Below, one piece after another: positions 48,128 through 60,339 of a stretch of DNA of 64,000 bases. This DNA is from Phallus indusiatus (taxonomy: Eukaryota; Basidiomycota; Agaricomycetes; Phallales; Phallaceae). Below the pieces are notes generated by a model. It was not told where the DNA came from. It made no database searches and saw only the letters and a program-made list of their open reading frames with translations. The position numbers were made by a program, and so were the translations under genes. The DNA lies in contig JAQFWX010000053.1 in the NCBI GenBank assembly GCA_027605045.1, positions 64,609-128,608 on the forward strand, read 5' to 3'. The stretch's first letter is position 1, and every line of letters begins with the position of its first letter.

Positions 48128-50272
48128 TCAAGGAAAGTGTTCTCGAAGCATTCTACGCAATTCGTTCGACGCGTAGCCGTTTTCCTTGCACGTCTCTATC
48201 ATACTCTTCCTTAATTCTTGGATTTTTTTCCGCTTAATTTCACCATCGGTTCCAAAAACGTCTTTCAAAACTTGTCGAAATTCATGATCTATTGCTTCCT
48301 CCGTCCCCGTGGGTTGATATCCGCGGTATAACGGCAACAAACCTTTTCCAGTCCGGACTTCAAGTAGCTGATAGGCTATTTTCAAATTGAGTACGCAGTT
48401 CATACAATTGGCGGGTTGATCGGCTTGGAGGGGCCATATAATTCTAAATGATTTTAGTCTTCCGAGATAAATAAGTTTAATAATGTCTTTTCATACGGTA
48501 CTATGCCTGCCAACACTGTCTCTGTAAGACCTCCGAGACCCGCGTGCGTCAAAAACGCTCCAGTGACCTAACATAAAAATAAACAAGACGAAAAAGTAGG
48601 GTAAGATAGCAAATACAAACACGATGATTCAATATTGTGGGTTGCGGAACCCATTTGGAGACTAGCGCTAGGTCCGATGATTCCATTCGAGCCCGGATGT
48701 CATCTGGTAAATCAGTTTCGTACGAGTTACCATGCGCCATAGCGAAAATCTGTTGGTTATGAAAAAAACGGTGTAGTGATCTGCGGATAATAGAAACTGA
48801 CCAACGGTATCTCTAACTCTAACATAATGGAAATCAATTGCCATGGTGTCCTTCCGCTAGGAAAGGACGACGTTCCAAAAGACATCTGTGAATGTTGTTG
48901 TTAGCGGGAAGGAACCAAAAAAAAAGGTTGGAGGAAAGCTGACGAAAACAAGAGAACGCTCCCCGCGTTTTTCGCAGATCTTGTCCAGGAAGTCTATCAC
49001 TTCTCTGTCTTTGGGAGTTTCTTCATGATTGAGTGTAACCAGGTCCGGAATTATACAAGGGCCGACAGCGTAAGATGTTTTCCCCATGTCGGTAAACCAT
49101 TTCTCAAAAGCTTTATGTGCCTCTTCTTCAAAAATAGGGGTATTGCCCAGCAGCGCACCATCGCAACTTTGAGTAAGTCTACATTACTCAAAATTTTAGC
49201 ATTCGAGCGATGATGTTTGTATTGTATTGCTAGCATATCTAGATACCTGTATATCTTCCCTGCGAAGTTGAGCAAAAATTCTGTTGCTCCTGGCTGTTGA
49301 CAATTCAACATACCCTTAGAGAAAAGAAAAAGCGCAACTCACAATTCCATGTTCATCTTCAAACTCATAGTGATAGGCCGGTGGTATACCTGCGATTTTG
49401 CGCACTTTCTCGGTGGGAGAATAGAAAAGCTGTATAAAGAATTTGATTTTTTTATCCCCTTCCGGTCAGCCCATTTTATTGTATATACAGCTGTCCTTGA
49501 TTACTGACCTCGAGTCTCGCTTCCTCAATCGATATATTCTTTGATTTTGCCAACGCCGGCGCATCTCGTATCAGAGTATCGGATAATCCACCAAGTTGAG
49601 ATGGACCAAACATGCTCAACGTAGAGGAAATACCAAGGGAAACCCATATTAGTAATTTGATTTTTTTCTCGTCAGCTATACGTGTTCCCAACGGATATCC
49701 TAGACCAACCTGAATTAAAGATACGATGAGGGTTAAAAACAACGAAATGGGAGGATAAACCGAAGAGATGACTTACGTCCAGAACGCACAAGCTCGGCTT
49801 AGGAACACTAGGATAGGTTCGACCAGTGCAACAAACAACAGGCTCACATGCCCATAGTTTGGCAAAAAGTACAGGCCATGCCTTCATCATCTTACCCCAG
49901 CGTTCGAATTCCGATCCTTCGAAGCTCGAGACTTGAATAACTCTGATTTGATGGGGGAATGTTTCTAATTAGAACGAAATGGATTATAAGGAGATTGCAG
50001 GTACCTTATGTTGTCTCTGAGGGCGCTGTTTGGTCCAGTACAATACCTCGCAAATTCCCTATCGGCTGAGGCCTTAAACGACCCAACCACTGTAACTGTT
50101 ACTAAAATGTCGGATCTTTCCTTGACTATCCTGAAAATTACAGGTATGGATGATCGCACATGGCCTATTCGTTTGTCTAATTTAAGGTACATAACCATTT
50201 AAGAAGAAAATCTGACGAACCCATTGAAGGCGCACTGGTAAAGATAAGATGATGTTGGAATTTGGATGACAT
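48128..50272 (-). CDS. UDP-glycosyltransferase (GT1), intact copy
   Basis: Family-1 glycosyltransferase. Eleven exons: 50221-50272, 50005-50164, 49777-49942, 49509-49709, 49343-49429, 49247-49293, 48944-49166, 48802-48885, 48621-48749, 48497-48567 and 48128-48443, 511 residues, all phases consistent. The N terminus MSSKFQHHLIFTSAPSMGHV is split in a Gly codon exactly as in the GT1 gene at 2390. The acceptor half has CTGRTYPSVPKPSLCVLD and KMMKAWPVLF; the donor half has VSKWVPQPTILNH, GAFLTHAGLGGLTE and IIWPLQADQPANC, the UDP-sugar binding block. It has one more intron than the other copy, within the donor-binding block. The acceptor is unknown; glucosylation of a lipid, sterol or xenobiotic is typical for fungal GT1. 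Confidence 0.93.
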
Positions 50273-51377
50273 GTTGATGGTGGTGGTTGTGGTGGTGGGT
50301 TGGCAACTTGAAATGAGGGACGATTGATAATCGATAATTACCGCCAATGAGACTGGTGCCGAACATCCTAATAAATGTATGCTCAGTCGTCATTGAATCA
50401 TTTATATTCACTTTAGACATCTTTTTGGCGGCTAATAGAACTGCTATAGGCTTCCTCCCAATCCACTGTACCATTGGCTGGCAGACCTTTCCTCGACGTA
50501 CCGTTTGATATGTGCGCCTCAGGAGCGATCAGGAAAGATAAGGAAATCAGTGATTGTGTGTTCAGAGAGAAAAATAGGAGGGAAACATTGTTATTGTATT
50601 TTGTAAGCTAACAAAGAGTTTTTATATACGTGATTTGGGAGTTTCCGGGAAATTGGATGGTGCTAAATGTAATATAAATATAATGGAAAAGGCTAAAAAT
50701 TTAGTTGCGAATGGAGTGAAAGGTACAAAATAATTAAATTTGGCAAAAGATTGACGGACCGGCGCATATACCGAGCGCTGACAAATCTCTGCGTAGCCTG
50801 TTTGCGCACGCAACACGTTATGTCTTCCTTTTCGTTTTTTCATTGCATATCGACTGCAATTTTTCTGTTTATCTCCGCCAGTATCTTATTTCAACCTGTG
50901 GTGTACTGACTTACAAAGAACTTCTGACGCGATCCTCGAGTCCACTAGCAGTGCTACTAGTATCGATGGACATTCTTGAAGTCTCTGCCAGTGTTCGACT
51001 ATTCATTGTCGGACAATAAGAAATTCTTTGACCTTTCAAACACGTAATCCGAAAGCGAGATGGAACCCGGCGAGCGGTCCGTCTTTTGAACGGTAGTCAC
51101 TAGTTACTGTGCTAGTAGTGTAAGATATTCATTGTGATACGTCCCTTTTATGTTCGACCGAGACCCTTTGCGTTCCGACTTGAACTTCGCAAAATTTTCG
51201 CCGCGGGAATCAAGATTGAGCAGAACAGTGTAACGGGCAAGCAACGGGCAAGCAACGGGCAAGCAACGGGCCAACACCGGCGTTTTAACTGCTTACCAAT
51301 ATATTTTCCTAGCGAAATGTGATGCGTTATGTGCGCGTGACATTGGCTCTTAAAATTGGAACTTTCCACTGGCTAAC
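50273..51377. other. Divergent intergenic region with an 11-bp tandem repeat
   Basis: Between GT1 gene 2 (minus) and the large unknown gene (plus). Contains a short tandem repeat at 51233-51271. No gene is supported. Confidence 0.4.
51233..51271. repeat. 11-bp tandem repeat
   Basis: Three perfect copies of ACGGGCAAGCA plus a partial fourth, about 110 bp upstream of the start of the large unknown gene. Confidence 0.9.
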
Positions 51378-54300
51378 ATGTGCAATGGGTAAGCAGCTGC
51401 TACTTGGTTATGAAGCTGACTCAGATCAATTAGGAATGCTCTCTTTAAACCTTGGAAAGCTTCTTCAAAATTTCCTGGTATTGGAAATTGTTTAGATATT
51501 ACTTGCAAAACAGTTGAGAAGGCCCTAGACGAGTACGAAACCGAATTAGATCATCGAATGAAAACACTTATGATTCCGAAAGATTGGAAGGTACGCGAAT
51601 TGTTTAAGGAATTGCGTCACTCTAAAAAAGTAGCGCACAGATATCTGCTGAGTTTGAGGACGCCTCTGCTATTTCCTCCATTCTTTTCAGATCCCTGGAG
51701 CTATACTTCAATTACCTTATCGATGTATCGGTTTACTCCCGTCGCCGAATTCCCTATATATCATATGGCGACGCAGCCAAAATCGACGAGCTCCATTTTC
51801 CGCAACCCCAAATCATTCCCGACAAACATGATCCGTCGCAATATTATACAAGATTGTCTAGAGCGATTCTACACTTGTTAACATATCAAGGTCTAACAAT
51901 ATGTCGTTGTGAAATGGACGCTGAACGCAATACCTCATTGGTTTTATTTTCAATATTTGATTGGTTTGGGTTCATACAGCCTGGGTATTATAGTGTCCAA
52001 GGGTGCACGACGTGCGGCTAATTTTTATTTTCTCAGTCTTTCAACAAGTGAAATGATTGACTCTGTCCGCGTATTCAAACGAACCGCTCACCCCCAATGG
52101 ACAAAGGATGGATTCGTCCCGATTGTGTTTCTTCCCCAACGTCTCCAGACCATCAACGAAGACAGATTCATTCCATGCACCCTACGAAACCAAGACCCTG
52201 ACGAATTCCAATTTCCACAAGCTTTAATTTCCCTGGCATCAGCCGTTGAACAGACATTAGAAACTTTAGTTGTCTATGCAATCAACGATTGGAAACGGAC
52301 ACGAACACACGATCAGGTGAGACGTTCTCTTGTGCTGAAGAAATGAGTGTACGAAATGGCGCTCATTTCATAGGAGATTTTTATTCTACCTGAGTGGTTA
52401 TTCATCCACGGAATTATATATGATGCACTCTGGTTCCAAAGTTATGCATTCGTGCCAAAGATTCTGGAATGTGGCACCAATGGCGTACCGTCAAAATGGG
52501 AATTCCTTTGTGTCCCAATACAGGGTTTTGAACTTTTTGAAGACTTGTTTTTTTACCTCCGTGCTAACCGAGTCTCCGTTTTGTTGGCAATGCAACGACA
52601 CATCAGGCGAATTTGTCAAATCCTCGATGGTTTGGATCCCGTTTTTTCAACGTCACTTGTGTCGACCACCCCCGAGTTGGCAGAGGAATCTCATCTGTCT
52701 GAAATAGTTCAATGCACATATGACGAAACAGTTGTTGACGAAAAAAATCAGATTGCAACTCGATGCTTATTGGACTGCATTCGTCGAACGGGATTAGGCA
52801 ACCTATCGCGATGGTCAGCAAACAGCGAACTCGCGAATGCCCTTCGGACGAATTATGTTCAACGAGACGCTATAGCTGTGGATTGGCTGTTTGAAGACAC
52901 CTTCTTCACCATAGGTGCCATCCCAACCTTGGATTCGCGAAAATCCTTCCTTGTTGAGTTTATTAACAACTGGCAATTTCAGAGTCCTGCAATGATTTAT
53001 TTGCCTGAAGAGTGGTTCACGCTGGCAGAAAAAAAAGAAGTTTGTCTTTCTGATTTGGTTCTTCTGATTAGGATCTTACCTGTGTTTTCTTATGGTAGAG
53101 CGACGGTCAAAGGCCACACTTTATGATTCCAAATCTACCCAAGTTGGTCCTGCAGACATGGACTTCAGGACTACAAGACGCTATCGTTCAATTAACGCCG
53201 GAGGAGTTACAGAAAAGACATTCCGATCCACAATCATTCTTGCCCGACTTTTATCTTTCAAAGCCTGCGCGTAAACAACGAGGGGATCTCTATGACCCCA
53301 TTCCACTGGACAATCTCAACCCCAATGCAGCTCATTCCTTGACACACTTCAAAGACGTTTTTCAGTATGTCTCACACGAATATGAAGCGAAAATGGCGAT
53401 CTCTGGTTTGTTCATGTGCACCCCAGGTTGCTGGCTGAAATAGTAACGCTTTGTTTTCTATATGAATGAAGATACTGATTTGATTCTTAGCGACACTGAA
53501 TCACGCTTCCCGTCTGCTCTAAGCGACGAGTCTCCTCAAGTCGAATTTTCTCTCCTTCTCCATTATGTTCAAACTGTACCTATCGACGTGTCTCCGTTGA
53601 CACCAGACGTCAATCTTCGAGCGACAATCTTGAATCCCGCACTAGTGATAGCAATACAAGGTCCTACCTTATGGCCAGAAGAGTTTGCGTGCTCTACGGC
53701 ATCATCGTCTTCTCGACCAAAAGATAAATCAGAAGCTATTAGGCGGTTAGCGAAAGCCATCGAACCGAGTCTAAAGACGCACCTCATAAACTGGCAGTTA
53801 CGATTTGAACAAGGTCTCACACCTACAAGAGACCTGCCACCTTGGTTTATGCTTTTTGGGTTGATATACGATGCTAAAGAAGTCACGATCGTTGCACACG
53901 TGCCTTTCATGACCAGCGACGATACTTATTCGTTCGTCTCTTGCATAGTCGACACTATCTCGTTTCCGCCGGTTACTGGATCGAACAAAGTATCGGAACC
54001 ATGGTTTCTGGATCGACTTCACGTTGGAATGGCTTTGATGTGTTTGCAGAAACACGCGTTCCATATGGTAGTGATGGGTTGGGTTCAGTTTGAAACCGCG
54101 AAAACCGGTTTGGTCTGGGTTTGGTCCGGTTTGAAACCGGTTTGGGAACCGAACCCAAACTGCGATCCTCGAGAATCACGGACCAGTCTGGAACCGGTTC
54201 CAAACCGGTTTCAAACCGGTCTGACTAGGTCATTAAAGCCAAGGATTATTCACTGTTTGTGACGTAAAAATCAGTCCCAAAGCTATGCCTTGAGGATTGT

Positions 54301-54957
54301 TTTGCTCACAGTTTCTTTCAGGTTGTCATTTCTAGGCTTTTCAGTGACTGGGAATTTGTCTACGGCCCCATATGGTAGACGGAGGAGCATGCCGGACTTG
54401 TGCCGGACATTACTCATCGCGATTACTAAGCATTAGCGCCCAACAAGTGCTACATTTCCTTCCTCTTTCTAAACCACCGTCAAACCGGTTTCGAACCGGT
54501 TTCGAACTGGTTTCGGACTGAACTGGGATCAAACTGAACCGAAACCACGATGAGCCCCAAAGTCCAAACTGGTTTCGAACCAGACCAGACCAGACCAAAC
54601 CCAACCCATCACTACTGGCATATGGCCGGACTTTGGGAATGCGTTGTATGGCCAAATGATCTAGTCTCTTGGGAAGAGATTTTAGAGCGCGAATATCTCG
54701 GACCGGTGCTGACTCCGGAAGAGAGGGGATATATGATACCGCCTCACCCAATGGTTGAAGCATACCTGAGGATGCATGGTTCGGATGAAACTCTTGACGA
54801 GGATAGCTCTGACGACAAAGACGAAGATGATGAAGAAAAAAACGAGAATGATGAGAACAATGAGAACGATGAGAACGATGAACAAAGAAGAAAAAATCTG
54901 CCAGTTGACAGCTGTCTGTCAAGGGCCATCCTAGAATGGCGATCGCGGTTGCTTTGA
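51378..54957 (+). pseudogene. Large unrecognised gene, interrupted by an inserted element
   Basis: Not recognised. Exons that join in phase: 51378-51388, 51434-51590, 51641-52002, 52037-52316, 52374-53039 and 53099 onward; a further intron before about 53470 and a last block to about 54067 are likely. The reading frame resumes at about 54616 (HMAGLWECVVWPNDLVSWEE) and ends at TGA 54955-54957 after an acidic Asp/Glu/Asn repeat. Between them lies a 548-bp inverted-repeat element. The protein (over 900 residues) shows a recurrent motif: EIFILPEWLFIHGIIYDALW, MIYLPEEWF and LPPWFMLFGLIYDAKEV, suggesting two or three repeated modules. No signal peptide or membrane helix is obvious. If the element is not removed from RNA, the protein is truncated; I call it a disrupted gene on that ground. 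Confidence 0.6.
54068..54615. mobile_element. Non-autonomous inverted-repeat element (MITE-like)
   Basis: The left end GTAGTGATGGGTTGGGTT and the right end AACCCAACCCATCACTAC are perfect inverted copies. CATATG lies at 54062-54067 directly to the left and again at 54619-54624 to the right, a possible target duplication with 3 extra bases on the right. The interior is built of many AAACCGGTTT-type palindromic units near both ends and contains no transposase frame. It splits a gene whose frame fits on both sides, which supports a recent insertion. The superfamily is not identified. Confidence 0.7.
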
Positions 54958-56702
54958 ATTCACTTCGTTCACTATTACTTGAACATGGCCTGGCTGTGTG
55001 CAAAATATGTCTCAACAGTTTTTACAGTTTTTCTGCCCTTTTTACGTGATGCACAATGTGTAAGGGTCGACTTACCGAGACTGCTGTCAGGGTACGCTAC
55101 CGCGTCCCCTCATTTTTCCTTATTTATTATCATCGGTATATGTTCATTTCCATTTCATTTACATTTCCCGTACATTAAGTCCACCTTCCGTTTGCTCCCT
55201 CCGTCTCTATTTCACATTCTCTACTCGCGCACGTTGCGCGCTCATACCCGGCGTGATGCCCGTGACATCACGTCGCTTAGGCTCGGCTTGGGCGCCTGGC
55301 ACTTAGTTGTGTCAGGGCCGCACGCCGCGTCGTCGTTTTATGTATATAGTAGCTGTACCTAGAGTGAGGGTCCCTAAGCTTGTTCTCTTAGGATCCCCTC
55401 CCTCTAGGTGAGTAGTTAGTTTCTCCCTCAATATATTTACTTAGGATCCCCTCCCTCTAGTGTGAGCTGAGTAGCCCTAACAACCGCCGCTTTGACTCGC
55501 TCAACGAGTCATACTCACCTTCCGGAACCATATTTCTTTTTCTGACTCACTTCATGACTCCAAATATGACTCAAACCATTTCCTTTTATATCTATCCAAA
55601 AATTCTATAAAAACACTCCATTTTGTATGCCACTGAGGGGAGCCGGCACGACTCTAGCAGGAAAGAGGGAAGATGTACTGTAGGTTACTTCGAATAGAAA
55701 TAGAAAAAAAAGAAAAGAAAAAGAATAGAGGGAAAATTCGCTTTCTGAGTGTGTTGTGAGCACTGAGCAGTGAGTGAAAGGGGGAAACTAAGATGTATTG
55801 TAAGAGAAACACTGTGAGTTTAAATACAAAATTGTGACCCAGAAGTCCGGTGTATATAGAGTCCAGCTTATTGTCCCAAAAATACCTCGCACCCTGTCCA
55901 GAGTTGTCCAAGTTCTGGGAACAATAGGTGAAATGTCTCAGTCCGGCCCTCCCAAACCTAGACTGTCCATAAGGTTATTTCGGTCCAAAAATACCTTTCC
56001 CTAGTCTACAACGCGTCCTCCCTGTCCTACATGATGAGTTAAACATGAAACATGAGAAAATAAAACAGAAAAGAGCAAGATAAAGCTGCATATATGCAAT
56101 TAATACTTAAAAATGACGAAAGTGGAACTTAACTACTAAGAAAGACCATGTTGTACCTAGTTTTATAGAACGAAACTAACTAGGGAAAATTCATAGAAAA
56201 ATGAAGAAAAATAGAAATACTCCTGTTACACTCTGTGGGAACCCCACACCACAATTCTTCAGACTTCGAATCAACGAAGATTTATAACTCTCATCTGCTC
56301 ACTATACTTAAGTCTTCTCACCGTTCGCAAGTCACTGTCTCTATTCAGCAAAGTCGATAGTTTATTCAATTTGTTCTACCGACTTTACACAATGGCAGAC
56401 GGTCTCCCAGTGATTCTCATAAACATGAAAGTTGTTGTTATACCAACGTATTTCTATATCCGTGCTGTCTTGACCCAGCGGTCAAGGTTTGAAAGAGTTC
56501 TAAGTTGATCTTAAAATTGCGTCTTTATAATATGTAACCATACGTGCAGCTTCAGCATTATAGTACCCAACTGGTCATACACGGTTTAAGCTTAAGCCTG
56601 AGATATTAGACACGCAAGTAATTTTACTACTAGGAAAACTCTTATATTTACACAAAGTAAGCTGAAAGTTAAATAAATTTGGGATTGACCCTCGACATGC
56701 TA
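54958..56702. other. Gene-poor region with repeat and LTR-like traits
   Basis: No gene is supported in 1.7 kb. It holds two identical 21-bp copies at 55387-55407 and 55440-55460, and several TGACTC/GAGTCA motifs between 55493 and 55572. Local GC-rich CpG-bearing sequence at 55200-55340 followed by these repeats recalls a retrotransposon LTR remnant, but no TG...CA ends or target duplication were found. Confidence 0.35.
55387..55460. repeat. Pair of 21-bp direct repeats
   Basis: CTTAGGATCCCCTCCCTCTA plus G occurs at 55387-55407 and 55440-55460, 53 bp apart, start to start. Confidence 0.85.
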
Positions 56703-58792
56703 CTAATAGATGTCTTCTATAATGCCTGCAGAGCTTCCTGGAGCTAAAGTAGTACCGGATAAATCAGAGTCAGCTGCAGTCTGAGCCTCATTCCCCATAG
56801 GTTTGAAAACCATGTCGATATTTGTGATTTGTGTTAGTGGTTGTTGTTTTCGTTTTGCGATATCATGAAAGTGGAGAAGGAAGTGACAACCCTAATGTAC
56901 ACAGAATACACCATGAGATACGGTAGAGATAATAGGTGGATTCAAAATTTACACTTAGTGAATAAACCAGGATATCAAGACTACATATAATAGATCAGAT
57001 TATATCAAATATTGGCAGACATACTTTAAACTTACGGCAAAGCGATTCCTGCATAAGGATTATGCTCTCGCAGAACTAACGTTGCACCTAGTCCTGTTAC
57101 AACTTATAACAAAAGGTTACAGGGCACGTTCATGATATTGAATATTTTTGGAATCTTACCAGTGTTCCTGTCGTAGATGTTAGTTGAGTATCAATAATAG
57201 TAAAAAGGCAAGTTGCACGACGACCGGGCCTTACACGAAATAGAAGATAACACCGTCCAAAAAAATCACTTTCACCAAGTCGGGAAGTTTCAAATCTTTA
57301 CTAAGCGTCCAGAAAGACCCGCTCTCTGTGACAGACTTTTCGTAAACTTTGTAGAAGGATAATCCGAAGAATACAGCTTGTGAAGAAGATATCGGTTAAT
57401 TGTGATGGTCGCCAATGCCAAATCTGTAGCCCAATATGCGATGCGACTACGATCATGGAATTCGTACATACCAGATAGGACAAGGGCAGGAATCCTAGGT
57501 ATTGTGAGGGATAAATATCATATTCTACGAAGAAAAAGGACCAACCAAGCAGCAAGAGTGATGCTAAGTGCAGGCATCACCCTCTGATAAAGCAGACATC
57601 CGGGAACAGAGATGTTGAGCGGCAAAGCCATGAGATCTCCAACTTCTTTCGTTCCAGCTTGGATACCGCCATATAGAATAAACTAATTGTTATTCAAATC
57701 AATATAAGAATGAAATTATTCGTAAAAATTGACACCTACTCCTGACTCAACTTCGGAATGTAATGAAATTGCCAGTCAAATTTCACAGAAAGTGAATGAT
57801 ACACCGTGATCGGTTAATAGTTGATAAATTAGGACTTACTTAGATAAATTGGCAAGACTGAATACAGCACTTGATAATAGAAAGAACCATATATCAGTGA
57901 AAAAGAACTTGAACTTGAAAACTAATAGGTCACTTACGTTTCTTGTTTTGGCCGTAAAGTGCGTAGATACGGAGGAAAAGAATAAGGTTGACCACAATTT
58001 CTAGTACCTGCGCGCCAGTACTAAATGGAATTTAGAATCAGAAAATTATTCCGTAGTTCACTTTCCCAAACAAGAATATCTATTACCTGCTGTCCCATAA
58101 TATAACGGGGCGACAGCTGAAACATAGAATCACACAATTAATGGCACCGTGTCTAACGCTCATAATAATATATTACCTCTAAGCTTCGTTAGCAAAACTA
58201 GCAGCTATATGCACTATAGAGAATTAACGTACTTTAATAGACCTGCCTGGAACTACCGACACTGTTTCACAGAAGGAAGTAAATACGCAAAACAGATGGA
58301 TATGAAATGACTTTACTGAAGACTATGATACTGATTGGCCATAGCCCGCAAGCATGAGAATATTTATATATGCATGATAACATTTTTTCTCACCTTAGAC
58401 TGATTAGTCCATAATACCGCGAAAAAAGATACAAGCATTTTGAGAAATAAAATGGTTTCCTGGCACTTTTTGAGGACACAAGATTGCAAGTGAAGAAAAT
58501 TAGGTATAACCTCCAGATGTATTCGATCTAAAACAGAAAGAAGTGTCAATGAAAACAATAAATGGCGCATAGGTGAATCATTACCTCTCTAGGAAAAGTC
58601 AATATAACATCGTACACCATCACAGCATACAGAGCAACTATGTAGGTCAAGGGATCGTTCAGTATATTCAATTGAATAGAGCTTGAAGAGCGAGACTGCG
58701 CTAGTACCTGTAATGTAGTTCAAAACGTAAATTTGATGAAGCGTCGTTTGAAACAATTCAAGATCTTTAACGAGAGAGCCTAAAAGAGACAT
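56703..58792 (-). CDS. DUF6533-type seven-helix protein, copy 2
   Basis: Paralogue of the gene at 45276-46986, in opposite orientation. Begins MSLLGSLVKDLELFQTTLHQ, then VALYAVMVYDVILTFPRE and IEYIWR (the DUF6533 signature), RKPFYFSKCLYLFSRYYGLI, EIVVNLILFLRIYALYGQNK, YGGIQAGTK, MALPLNISVPGCLLY, TLAAWLVLF, FYKVYEKSVTESGSFW and FLDGVIFYFV. It has a longer cytosolic tail than copy 1 (FHDIAKRKQQPLTQ onward), ending at TAG 56703-56705. The helices align block by block with copy 1, including the GGIQAG stretch. Some internal splice sites were not fixed to the base. Function unknown; topology alone suggests a sensor. Confidence 0.7.
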
Positions 58793-60339
58793 TGTGGATA
58801 ATTTTTTGAAAGGCGATACTTTTTGAACTTGACTCCGTCCGAGTTTTTAAAGAACGACAAGTCGAGCTATGAGAAAATCTCAAAATGAGTTGAGACTGAA
58901 CGAAAAGGAACCATCCATCACGAAAGATTGCCTTCGCTGTGTTTCCCAGTCATACCTTCCATCTTGAGTTACTAGGAGTACATTGACTGGGCATTGGCCA
59001 AAGTAGGTCTGAGGCTTGAGCAAAACCTGTGTATTTTTCGCGTTCATTTATTCAGCATGTGTTCATTAAGACCAAATAGATAAACACACGTTTAGGTATA
59101 ATTTTTCAGTGAACAGGTTGCCGCCGTCGCACATTATGGCGCATATGGTTAGCGGATGATGGCATATTGTTAATCAAATCATGTCGGAGTCCGGACTCTG
59201 ATTCGCATAATCTTGAAGTCATAGCGTTCTACTGATTCTCGTGATCCTGGGCAACTGAGATGAGCTCTTGAAAACCGTTGGGAAGTTTTGGTCATCTTGA
59301 ATCACTGCCAAGATCGACAAAAAAAACTGTCAATTTGGATGCGGAGCATTTGTCAGCGTATTACTATGACCCGCTTCATCATTGGTAATGTATACTTTTG
59401 TTTACGGATACAAACATGTGAAACCTAAATCACGGTTGACGCTGGTGCTCTTTTGACACTTTGATAAGCTGGGTTGAACTATCGTTATTATCCATCCACA
59501 TCAGCTATCTTTCTCAAACTATCGGGTCCGATCGCTATCGTCGCGTTCTATAACTGAGGCATCTAGCTGCCGACATATTTGCAGGTGCTAGTTTGCAACA
59601 GTTGAGATACCCTAGCATCATATGTATGGGTGCAATATGTTAATAAAACATCTTGGTGATTGAGAATATTCAATATTCATTAGAGGATATTTTAACAGTA
59701 GAGCGCACGAACAAAACGAAAGAGGGCTCGACTCAGACGGATGATCCGATTGAAGTCTTTCTCAAGAATAAGAGATGCAAATGTTTAGCTGGTTCCTAGC
59801 GTGGAAAGAAGATGCAGATATCAACAATTCCTATTAATCTATAAACAAATACACATACACATATCATCACCAATAGGAACATGGCGAGCTGGAGGATGTT
59901 TTAACGAACCAGATGAACGATTCAGCGAAATCGGGGAAGGTGAATCATGACAACCGTCCTGGCAATCAAATACATTGTAAGAATTATCGTTCAAAACCTA
60001 TGCGAGCAGATTTGCGTTGAGACAAAACTATATGATAAGAAAATAGAGCGCACCAAATTAGACCAGATAGATGTTATACACTCAATCAGGACGTTCAACG
60101 TTCAACGTTCATTGATCATCCGCAACGCACGTTACCGGCCAAAATTTATACAGAGTTACACTGCTGCATGATTAAATACAAAAATTGAGCGAATACGCCA
60201 GAGTATTTTCATAATGCGGGTGGAAACATATTTTACATGCGGATATCTCGCGAAGTCCGGCCTCGCCGCCGGGACCTTTATTTGTTGAGAGATGCTAGAG
60301 TTAACACCTCTTCGCACCAATGCTAAGCATAAAAAGTTA
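58793..60339. other. 1.5 kb without a supported gene
   Basis: Between the start of the DUF6533-type copy 2 and the end of the P47-like gene. Small open frames only; a doubled GTTCAACGTTCA near 60096 is the only repeat noticed. Confidence 0.4.
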
